Assembly (NCBI GenBank): GCA_001768675.1
Contig: MELN01000062.1
Location: forward strand, 9,592-14,792
DNA: 5,201 nucleotides
DNA from: Actinobacteria bacterium RBG_16_64_13
GTDB taxonomy: Bacteria > Actinomycetota > Thermoleophilia > RBG-16-64-13
Direction of reading: 5' to 3'
Below are positions 1 through 5,201 of this stretch, piece after piece; position 1 is the first letter of the stretch; each line of letters begins with the position of its first letter. The position numbers were made by a program, and so were the translations under genes. The notes under the pieces are model-generated. The model had not been told where the DNA came from. It saw nothing but the letters and a program-made list of their open reading frames with translations, and searched no databases.

Positions 1-255
1 CGCTCGCAGGTCGGCTCCTGTCAGGAACGCGCCGGCGTCGAGTTCCTTGCGCGCCTCGCGGATCTCTTCGAGGGCTCCCGGCCGCGAGAGCAGGTCGAGG
101 GTCTCCTCGAGCGCTTCAAGATCGTCTGGGCTGACGATGACCGCGGCGGGCCGGCCGTTCCGCGTGAGTATCACCCGGTCATGGCCGGACTCAACCTGAT
201 CGACTATCTCGGACAGGTGGGCCTTCACGTTTGCCAAGGGTAAGGTCTTGTCCAT
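1..255 (-). CDS. Phd/YefM-family type II antitoxin, C-terminus cut by window edge
   Basis: Reading the minus strand from the ATG at 255 gives 85 residues open to the window edge, beginning MDKTLPLANVKAHLSEIVDQ. The pattern is that of Phd/YefM antitoxins: an N-terminal strand and helix (about 4-22, with the 'VKAHLSEIVDQV' helix), a turn and a strand 'DRVILTRNGRPAAVIVSPDDLEALEET' (about 26-52), then an acidic helical tail (about 53-85) that in the family wraps and neutralises a RelE/ParE/Doc-type toxin. The N-terminal part is the dimerising DNA-binding domain that represses its own promoter. The family is usually 75-100 residues, so only a few residues should be missing. The toxin gene would be expected directly downstream, left of the window, and is not seen. 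An alternative ATG two codons upstream (261) is possible; 255 is preferred because of the promoter position. Family assignment is by motif recognition and is fairly secure; the toxin type is unknown. Confidence 0.85.
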   Translation of the reverse strand, partial: MDKTLPLANVKAHLSEIVDQVESGHDRVILTRNGRPAAVIVSPDDLEALEETLDLLSRPGALEEIREARKELDAGAFLTGADLRA

Positions 256-262
256 GACCATA

Positions 263-268
263 ATTATA
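263..268 (-). promoter_or_regulatory. -10 box for a leaderless antitoxin transcript
   Basis: On the minus strand the consensus hexamer TATAAT lies at 268-263. Seven bases (262-256) separate it from the ATG at 255, which is the usual -10 to transcription-start distance, so the mRNA would begin at or next to the start codon. No purine-rich ribosome binding site precedes either ATG (255 or 261), which agrees with leaderless translation. A -35 match at the normal spacing is poor (TGGCGA at a 17-bp spacer). The hexamer is seen; promoter use and leaderless start are inferred. Confidence 0.5.
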
Positions 269-495
269 GTCAGACTTCTCACAGATCGCCAGTGTCCAAA
301 AGCAGTGCCGATCCGATCCACCCAGGCGCGACCACCTCGGCCAACCGGCGACCTCTAGTATCGCGACCGGAGGCGCCCTCGTTCATTCGACCTTGGTTGT
401 ACGATGGCGATGCCTGGGGTCCATAGAGCGAGTCTGAGCCTGAGTCGGTGGGTTTGCCCGGCGTCCACGCATCGCTGTGCTACCTTGGGAACCGA

Positions 496-1719
496 ATGGA
501 CGACGCCGCGGCGACACTGCAGAAGTATCTGGGAAGGAAGGGACTCATCCTCTTCCTCGCAGCGCTGACCGCCTTTCCGGCGCTGTCGACCGACCTCTAC
601 CTGCCGGCTCTTCCCGGGATGACCGCCTATTTCGGTGTACCGGAGTATCAGACCAACCTGACCCTCATCCTCTTCTTCGTGGTCTACGGCGCTGCCATCC
701 TGGTGTGGGGCCCGCTCAGCGACCGCTACGGGCGCAGGCCGATCCTCCTGGTCGGTCTTGCCTGCTACCTGGTGGCCGGTGTCCTTTGCGCAGTCTCGGC
801 CAACGTATTTCAGTTGATGGCCTTCCGCATACTCCAGGCATTGGGGGCCGCGGCCGCAAGCACCACGGCGACTGCCATCGTCAAAGACGTCTATCACCGC
901 AGGAGGCGCGAGGTCATCCTCGCCATCATCCAGACGATGACCGTCATCTCCCCGGCGGTGGCCCCGATCGTCGGCGCGCTCATACTGAAGTTCACCTCGT
1001 GGCGGGGAACTTTCGTGGCTCAGGCGATCCTGGGCCTGGTGATGCTGGCGGGCGCGATCGCGTTTCGGGAGACCGTGGGGGTGAGGTTGACGGGCAACCC
1101 GCTGTCCTCACTGAAGCGCCTGGGTGTTGTCCTTCGCAACCGGACCTTCGCCTACCTGATCCTCATCTTCTCGCTGCTCAGTATGGCGGGGATGGCGTTC
1201 ATCTCCTCCTCTTCCTACATCTACGAGGTGACCTTCGGCGTGACCAGCCAGGTCTACAGCTACTTTTTCGCCCTCTTCGCGGTAGGCATGGCGGTGGGAG
1301 CCCAGATCTACGTGTGGCTCTCCCGGCGGTTCGAGCGCACCACCATTCTCACGGGGTGCTTCGTCGCCTGCGCGCTGAGCGGTGTGCTCATCCTCTTCGT
1401 CGGGCATCTGGGGCCGTGGCCCTTCATCCTTGCGCTGATGCCGATGCCGGTCGCTTTCAGTTGCATGCGGCCTCCGGCCGTCTACCTGATGCTCGGGCAG
1501 CACGAAGGCGACGCGGGATCGGTCTCCGCGCTCATGGGGGCGACACACATGGTCACGGGGAGCATCGGCATCGTCGTCGTCTCGATCGAGCTCTGGGGCC
1601 GGGTGGAGCTTATCGGCGCCCTCACCCTCGGTGTCTCTCTGCTGAGCGGAGGTCTTTGGCTGGGCCTGGGGCAGCCACGCGTGCGGGCGGAGGCGGGGAC
1701 TGCTAAGAGCGGGATCTGA
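496..1719 (+). CDS. Bcr/CflA-family MFS multidrug efflux transporter
   Basis: The 407-residue product is a 12-helix inner-membrane proton-drug antiporter of the Bcr/CflA (DHA1) branch of the major facilitator superfamily, a group that exports drugs such as bicyclomycin or chloramphenicol, or metabolites. Visible hallmarks: helix 1 ending STDLYLPALP (31-40), the D-x-Y-L-P signature of this branch; MFS motif A GPLSDRYGRR (72-81) between helices 2 and 3; a motif-B-like R111-I-L-Q114-A-L-G117 run in helix 4; and a motif-C-like P153-A-V-A-P157-I-V-G160 in helix 5. Hydrophobic segments continue to about residue 392, so the protein looks full length. The ATG at 496 is chosen over the in-frame GTG at 448: the 16 extra residues of the longer form are not transporter-like, and a modest TTGGGA lies five bases before 496. 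The divergent region upstream has TANNNT boxes (TACGAT at 400-405, TAGTAT at 356-361) but no good -35 partner. The substrate cannot be told from the sequence. Confidence 0.93.
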   Translation: MDDAAATLQKYLGRKGLILFLAALTAFPALSTDLYLPALPGMTAYFGVPEYQTNLTLILFFVVYGAAILVWGPLSDRYGRRPILLVGLACYLVAGVLCAVSANVFQLMAFRILQALGAAAASTTATAIVKDVYHRRRREVILAIIQTMTVISPAVAPIVGALILKFTSWRGTFVAQAILGLVMLAGAIAFRETVGVRLTGNPLSSLKRLGVVLRNRTFAYLILIFSLLSMAGMAFISSSSYIYEVTFGVTSQVYSYFFALFAVGMAVGAQIYVWLSRRFERTTILTGCFVACALSGVLILFVGHLGPWPFILALMPMPVAFSCMRPPAVYLMLGQHEGDAGSVSALMGATHMVTGSIGIVVVSIELWGRVELIGALTLGVSLLSGGLWLGLGQPRVRAEAGTAKSGI

Positions 1720-1721
1720 GG

Positions 1722-1746
1722 GTTGTCCAGTCATTATCCAGACAAC
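1722..1746 (+). repeat. Short inverted repeat between the MFS and DUF4386 genes
   Basis: GTTGTC at 1722-1727 is mirrored by GACAAC at 1741-1746, with a 13-base loop. It fills most of the 41-bp gap and ends 14 bases before the next ATG. There is no T-run after it, so it is not a typical intrinsic terminator. It could be a weak operator, an mRNA hairpin near the ribosome binding site, or chance, since the arms are only 6 bp. Confidence 0.25.
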
Positions 1747-1760
1747 GGGGGCGAGAAACG

Positions 1761-2459
1761 ATGAAAACATACAGAGGAAACGCCACCGCGGTGGGAGTTC
1801 TGTTCATCGCTTGTACAGTGAGTAGCATTCTTAGCGCCATCCCCCTGGGCTCGACTCTCGATGTGTCGAATCTCAGCAAGCTGTCGGCAAGCGGTAACCG
1901 AGTGGTGCTGACGGCGCTCATCGAGCTCGTCTGGGCCGCTACCGCCGCGGGCATAGCCATCGGGCTGTATCCGATCCTCAGGAAGTTCAACCGGGCTCTG
2001 GCTCTTGGAGCCGTCGCCGGCAGAGTCGTCGAGGGCACGTTCGTCCTTGTCGGGAGCCTGAGCCTGCTGGTATTGCTGACGGTGAGCCAGGAGTCGATGG
2101 CCGCGGGTGTGGCCGCCCCATCCTTGTTCGCGGCCACCGGAGACGCGTGGCTGGCAGCCCGGGAATGGCTGCATGGATTTGTCATCCTGCTCCCGTTTCT
2201 CATCGGCGCCCTGATGTACTACTACGTGTTGTACCGGTCGAGACTCGTCCCCCGCTGGCTGTCGGGCTGGGGTCTCGCCGCGGCCGTGTTGAGCTTGGTC
2301 GCTACCGTCTACTCCGGCTTCACCCTGGACTTCGGCTTCACGACCGTCAATACCGTGCTGAACGCACCGATAGGCGTTCAGGAGATGGTCTTGGCCGTGT
2401 GGCTGATAGTCAAGGGATTCGATCGGTCGGCGCTGGCTTCACTTGCCGGCGGTGCCTGA
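1761..2459 (+). CDS. DUF4386-family integral membrane protein
   Basis: This 232-residue protein has about six hydrophobic helices (roughly 10-30, 49-72, 85-108, 136-156, 166-187, 200-219). It carries recognisable DUF4386 features: R5-G6-N with helix 1 right behind it; 'GLYPILRKFNRALALGAVAGRVVEGTFVLVG' (68-98); the 'LIGALMYYYVLYRSRLVPRWLSGWGL' block (147-172) with an aromatic run and a short basic loop; and the closing 'NAPIGVQEMVLAVWLIVKGF' (201-220). The family is widespread in Actinobacteria, Bacteroidetes and Firmicutes and has no established biochemical function. Length is normal. The ATG start is preceded by a G-rich GGGGGCGAG about five bases upstream, a weak ribosome binding site, and no better start exists. 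It lies 41 bp after the MFS gene on the same strand, so it is probably co-transcribed. Family call is confident; any role in transport or sensing would be a guess. Confidence 0.87.
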   Translation: MKTYRGNATAVGVLFIACTVSSILSAIPLGSTLDVSNLSKLSASGNRVVLTALIELVWAATAAGIAIGLYPILRKFNRALALGAVAGRVVEGTFVLVGSLSLLVLLTVSQESMAAGVAAPSLFAATGDAWLAAREWLHGFVILLPFLIGALMYYYVLYRSRLVPRWLSGWGLAAAVLSLVATVYSGFTLDFGFTTVNTVLNAPIGVQEMVLAVWLIVKGFDRSALASLAGGA

Positions 2460-2509
2460 GATACAAGGCCCGGCGGACGCGCCTTTCATGCTGCACTGAC
2501 CCGGCACAC

Positions 2510-2514
2510 GGAGG
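2510..2514 (+). promoter_or_regulatory. Strong Shine-Dalgarno GGAGG facing an ATC codon
   Basis: GGAGG at 2510-2514 is the best ribosome binding core upstream of the EamA gene. Five bases later, in the EamA frame, stands ATC (2520-2522), not ATG or GTG. The ATG at 2547 is 32 bases from the GGAGG, too far for it to serve, and has no purine-rich site of its own. This site therefore decides the start question for the transporter, pointing to ATC as a near-cognate start or as a mutated or misread ATG. Confidence 0.5.
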
Positions 2515-2546
2515 CAACGATCGAAAAGAGATCTTCCGCTCTGGCC

Positions 2547-3461
2547 ATGGGGGCCTTGGTAGTCGCAGGTCTGTTCTATGGCTACAACTGGGTGGTCATG
2601 AAGACGGCCCTGCGCTACGCGGACGCCTCCGTGTTCGCGGCCATGCGCGTGTTCTTCGGAGCGGTGTTGCTCTTTCTCCTTCTCGCCGTCCTTCGCCGGT
2701 CGCTGCGCCCCAAGAACCTCGTTCTCACCATCGTTGTGGGATTGTTCGGCATGACCGGCTCGATAGGGTTGTCGATCTGGGCCCTCCAGAGCGGAGGCGC
2801 GGGCAAGACCTCCGTGCTTGTCTACACCATGCCTATGTGGCTTCTCCTCATGTCCTGGGTGATCCTGGGGGAGCGCGTTCGCGGTCTACAGTGGCTGTCC
2901 GTCGCGCTCGCCCTGGCCGGTCTCGTCTTCGTCCTTTCGCCGTGGAGCGCGGGAGGCACTCCTCTCAGCAACATCCTTGGTGTCGCCGCCGGCGTATGCT
3001 CGGCCGCCAGTTCGGTGGCTGCAAAGATCCTCTGCCGGGACCGCAAGGTGGATCTCCTCGGCCTGAACGCTTGGCAGATGCTGTGCGGCGCCATCCCGCT
3101 GGTGGTTATCGCGCTTCTCACCGCGGAATCCGGTCCGGTATGGACCGGCACCTTCGTGGCCGCGCTTTTGTACAACGTCGTTCTCGTGTGCGGGGCCGCC
3201 CTGCTGCTGTGGTTCTACACGCTACGGCATCTTCCCGCGGGAACCGCCGGACTCGGGCGCCTGGTCGCCCCGGTGGTCGGGGTGCTCGCCGCTTGGATCC
3301 AACTGGGAGAACGGCCGGACCGCTATGAGCTGGTTGGCATGGTTCTCATCATCATCGGGCTTGCCAGTCTGGCCGTCTGGCAGATGGCGAACGACCGTGG
3401 GGCTCCCCGGAGCGAGGGTCCACCCACGATCGCCTTGGCCGAGGAACCGCCGGGCGACTAG
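2547..3461 (+). CDS. EamA/DMT-superfamily transporter (start uncertain, possibly 2520)
   Basis: The product is a ten-helix drug/metabolite transporter with two EamA repeats, of the RhaT/YdcZ-like type that exports amino acids, purines or other small metabolites across the inner membrane. The internal duplication is visible: repeat one ends 'VYTMPMWLLLMSWVILGERVRGL' with LGER at 107-110 (numbered from the 2547 ATG), and repeat two ends with 'APVVGVLAAWIQLGERPDRY' with LGER at 253-256; each is followed by a final glycine-containing helix. The tail after about residue 280 is a soluble, proline-rich C-terminus. From ATG 2547 the protein is 304 residues and begins directly in helix 1 with no ribosome binding site. 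From ATC 2520 it would be 313 residues, with the basic N-terminus IEKRSSALA before helix 1, as is usual in the family. The upstream frame is open back to the stop of the DUF4386 gene, with no ATG, GTG or TTG. Substrate unknown. Confidence 0.9.
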   Translation: MGALVVAGLFYGYNWVVMKTALRYADASVFAAMRVFFGAVLLFLLLAVLRRSLRPKNLVLTIVVGLFGMTGSIGLSIWALQSGGAGKTSVLVYTMPMWLLLMSWVILGERVRGLQWLSVALALAGLVFVLSPWSAGGTPLSNILGVAAGVCSAASSVAAKILCRDRKVDLLGLNAWQMLCGAIPLVVIALLTAESGPVWTGTFVAALLYNVVLVCGAALLLWFYTLRHLPAGTAGLGRLVAPVVGVLAAWIQLGERPDRYELVGMVLIIIGLASLAVWQMANDRGAPRSEGPPTIALAEEPPGD

Positions 3462-3607
3462 CATGACTGGCCTCTCTTACGCTGGCAGTCTGCTTGTTGT
3501 AGCATCAGAAGGCGCGTACCTGAGGGCGAGCGCGGCTGTTGGCTGCTTGGGTGCAGGAGGGATCTACCACGGGATTCAGCCGAGGAACGTCAATAGGCGC
3601 CAGCCAC
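3462..3607 (+). other. Gap between the EamA and YiiX-like genes
   Basis: No independent coding region or clear promoter is seen in this 146-bp gap. It has an imperfect GACTGG/CAGTC hairpin just after the EamA stop, without a T-tract, so no convincing terminator. It also holds two purine-rich, Shine-Dalgarno-like runs in front of the YiiX-like gene: GGAGGGA (3556-3562) six bases before an in-frame ACG at 3569, and GAGGA (3582-3586) six bases before an in-frame ATA at 3593. Neither faces a standard start codon. Confidence 0.35.
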
Positions 3608-4207
3608 TTGCGGCCTCCGCGGTGGTTCATCGCCGTGGCGCTTCTGGTGCTATGCGTCCCAGTCCTGTTGTCCGTTGACTCGGCTGTGAGCGCTCCCGGG
3701 GGCGCGGAGGCCGACCAGGCCGCGTAGCGCCGTGACCTGAAGAAGGGTGACCTCCTCTTCGAGCACAAAGTCGGGGGCTGGGGTCTTCTTGCGACCACGG
3801 GGTATTGGACTCATGTCGGCATCTACGATGGTGAGGGACATGTCATCGAGGCCGTCTCGGGGGTCGGGGTCACAACTTCACCACTAGCCGGCTGGGACTA
3901 CCCCGGCAAGAGCGATGTCGCCATATATCGGGTGGCCGGAGCAACTCAAGCGCAGATAGATGCGGCAGTCACGTTTGCCCGGAGACGGGCCGACAACCAC
4001 AGGTCGTACCAAGACTGGTTGTTCTACTGGGATTTCTCAGCCTCGTCGGAGGCGGCCTGGTACTGCAGCGAACTTGCATGGGCGTCATATCTTATGGCGG
4101 GCATCGACCTGGTACCGGCTCCGAACGCGCTCGGGATCACTCCCTCGATGGTCGCGAAGAGTCCACTTGGGGGCATCGTGGCGGGCCACGGCGTCATGCC
4201 CGACTGA
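3608..4207 (+). pseudogene. Exported YiiX/YebB-like permuted papain-fold hydrolase, split by in-frame TAG
   Basis: Reading one frame from TTG 3608 gives 199 codons. Codons 1-31 form a signal peptide: basic RPPR, a hydrophobic core WFIAVALLVLCVPVLLSV, and a VSA-type cleavage site. Codon 40 is TAG (3725-3727). The same frame then runs RRDLKKGDLLFEHK into a domain matching the YiiX/YebB group (Peptidase C92, DUF830) of circularly permuted NlpC/P60-like enzymes. It has a GDLLF strand, the catalytic His in THVGIYDG (His69), an acidic residue in VIEAV (Glu81), a 'TTSPLAGW' segment, and the catalytic Cys in WYCSELAWASY (Cys153). In permuted members His precedes Cys, as here. Relatives act on amide or ester bonds in peptidoglycan peptides or lipids; the substrate here is unknown. 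All catalytic residues are kept and no frameshift is seen, so the damage is a single codon, consistent with recent mutation, sequence error or readthrough. No in-frame ATG, GTG or TTG follows the TAG before His69. The start is uncertain (TTG 3539, GTG 3551, ACG 3569 or TTG 3608). Confidence 0.72.
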
Positions 4208-4210
4208 CGA

Positions 4211-4215
4211 AGGAG
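4211..4215 (+). promoter_or_regulatory. Ribosome binding site of the radical SAM gene
   Basis: AGGAG within CGAAGGAGCGAG, nine bases before the ATG at 4225, is a good Shine-Dalgarno match. It begins only a few bases after the stop of the YiiX-like gene (4205-4207), leaving no room for a separate promoter in the gap, so this gene is probably translated from a shared transcript or from a promoter inside the preceding gene. Confidence 0.6.
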
Positions 4216-4224
4216 CGAGCGCCC

Positions 4225-5201
4225 ATGGACCCAAACGCCGTCGCCGCAGCTCTTCGGCGGCGCGTCATCAGAGAGATCGTCGGGTCACTGTCTGCCGGGG
4301 ACAAGAAGAAGATCACCCGCGCTCTGGCCCTTGCCGAGAGGATCGCACCGGGGGCGCGCAAAGACGCCATCCGATCCGCGCGCCAAAACGTGCACGACGA
4401 TCACCCGGGTCTCCTCATGATGCGCACGCTCGCAGCTGTACTTCCGTGCCTCAGTCCTCGGTGCCAGGATCGTCTCATCGAATGCGTGATCGTGAACAAT
4501 CTCCTGCGGGGAGGGGCGACGCGAAGAGATCTGCTCGCGAAGGCGGGAAAGCACGCTGGGGCGGTGATCCTTATCAGTCCCACCATGCGCTGCAACCTCG
4601 CCTGCGAGGGCTGCTACGCGGGCGAATACGCATCCGTACAAGATCTTGACCGTGGGCTTCTACAGCGGATCGTGAACGAAAGCAACGATATGGGCGTGTA
4701 CGCGTTCACCCTGCTCGGGGGCGAGCCGTTCGTCTATGAAGGCCTGCTCGAGTTCGCGGGCGCGAACCCCGACTCGTACTTCCAGGTGTTCAGTAACGGG
4801 ACGATGCTAACCCGCGCGAAGATCGAGCAGATGGCTGAGTTGGGGAACGTCGCCCCGATGCTCAGTCTCGAAGGCACCCGGGAGATGACCGACGCCCGGC
4901 GAGGCGCGGGCGTCCACGATGCCGTCATGGAGACCATGGACCACCTCGCGGAGTGCGGGGTGCCCTTCGGGTATTCCGCGACCGTCACCCACAAGAACTG
5001 GCGCACGCTCATAAGTCCCGAGTTCGTGGATCCGTTGATCGGCAAGGGAGCGCGGCTCGCCTGGCACTTTCTCTACATGCCCATAGGTCGCGACCCCGAC
5101 ATCGACCTGATGCCGACGCCCCAGGAGCGCGAGGATTTCCGTCTCGGCATCCTCGATCTGCGCGCCTCGAGGCCGTTCTTCCCGGTGGATTTCTGGGGTG
5201 A
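4225..5201 (+). CDS. Radical SAM enzyme with helical N-terminal extension, 3' end cut by window edge
   Basis: The frame is open for 325 residues to the window edge. The radical SAM signature is clear: M121-R-C123-N-L-A-C127-E-G-C130, a CxxxCxxC site for the [4Fe-4S] cluster that cleaves S-adenosylmethionine to a 5'-deoxyadenosyl radical. The GGEP motif for SAM amino-group binding is at 165-168, and core barrel strands 'YFQVFSNGTML' (185-195) and 'VAPMLSLEGT' (209-218) follow. A roughly 110-residue, mostly helical basic N-terminal extension precedes the core. After the barrel come 'GVPFGYSATVTHKN' (246-258) and 'WHFLYMPIGRDPDIDLMPTPQERED' (280-304). The latter resembles uncharacterised radical SAM proteins that continue into a SPASM/twitch-like cysteine-rich C-terminus; that part is outside the window. 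No signal peptide or membrane segment, so probably cytoplasmic. Substrate not recognised. It starts 17 bp after the YiiX-like gene. Confidence 0.9.
   Translation, partial: MDPNAVAAALRRRVIREIVGSLSAGDKKKITRALALAERIAPGARKDAIRSARQNVHDDHPGLLMMRTLAAVLPCLSPRCQDRLIECVIVNNLLRGGATRRDLLAKAGKHAGAVILISPTMRCNLACEGCYAGEYASVQDLDRGLLQRIVNESNDMGVYAFTLLGGEPFVYEGLLEFAGANPDSYFQVFSNGTMLTRAKIEQMAELGNVAPMLSLEGTREMTDARRGAGVHDAVMETMDHLAECGVPFGYSATVTHKNWRTLISPEFVDPLIGKGARLAWHFLYMPIGRDPDIDLMPTPQEREDFRLGILDLRASRPFFPVDFWG

Noticed and set aside
448..495. GTG at 448 as the start of the MFS transporter
   Set aside because: The 16 extra residues are not typical of the family, and the ATG at 496 gives a normal Bcr/CflA N-terminus with a modest ribosome binding sequence.
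355..897. 180-codon open frame on the minus strand over the start of the MFS gene
   Set aside because: Its protein is low in hydrophobic order and rich in Arg, Gly and Asp, as expected from the antisense of a GC-rich gene; it overlaps a clearly real transporter.
2457..2549. DUF4386 and EamA genes as one fused protein read through the TGA at 2457
   Set aside because: They share a frame and the spacer is open, but both families are normally separate proteins, the DUF4386 C-terminus is complete and a strong ribosome binding site lies in the spacer.
2147..3328. 393-codon plus-strand open frame overlapping the DUF4386 and EamA genes
   Set aside because: The product is Arg/Pro/Gly-rich with no recognisable domain, while the two overlapped frames encode well-formed membrane proteins.
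3725..3727. TAG as a pyrrolysine codon
   Set aside because: TAG ends the EamA gene normally, no Pyl machinery or insertion element is visible, and the protein family is not known to use pyrrolysine.
3932..4207. Short independent gene starting at GTG 3932
   Set aside because: It would lack the catalytic His and the first half of the conserved fold, which lie in the same frame just upstream; it is the tail of the YiiX-like gene.
3960..4649. 229-codon plus-strand open frame over the YiiX-like and radical SAM genes
   Set aside because: Arg-rich product with no domain; it runs out of frame across two recognisable genes.

Overview
The window is GC-rich and gene-dense. It has one -10-like box placed so that an mRNA would start at or next to an ATG (leaderless), a style common in Actinobacteria. 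The protein families and GC-rich codon choice fit an actinobacterial or other high-GC Gram-positive-like chromosome, but nothing here fixes the taxon. I see no rRNA, tRNA, IS element, CRISPR array or phage gene.

Layout. (1) At the left edge, on the minus strand, is the N-terminal 85 residues of a Phd/YefM-type antitoxin, cut by the window end; its toxin would lie off the left side. (2) A divergent region of about 240 bp separates it from a plus-strand series of three integral membrane proteins: a Bcr/CflA-type MFS drug-efflux transporter (496-1719), a DUF4386 membrane protein of unknown function (1761-2459) and an EamA/DMT-family transporter (about 2520 or 2547 to 3461). Gaps of 41 and 60-87 bp make co-transcription plausible. 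(3) Next comes a gene for an exported permuted papain-fold (YiiX/YebB, Peptidase C92-like) enzyme. Its signal peptide and catalytic domain share one frame but are separated by an in-frame TAG at 3725-3727. (4) A radical SAM enzyme with a helical N-terminal extension (4225 to the right edge) follows after 17 bp behind a good ribosome binding site; its C-terminus is outside the window.

Working together: the three transporters look like an accessory efflux/metabolite-export cluster without a local regulator. The YiiX-like and radical SAM genes are close enough to share a transcript, but a joint pathway cannot be shown from this sequence. The points most worth a second look are the amber codon splitting the YiiX-like gene, the strong Shine-Dalgarno placed in front of an ATC rather than an ATG for the EamA gene, and the predicted leaderless antitoxin transcript. 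I did not find convincing evidence of a wholly new system.
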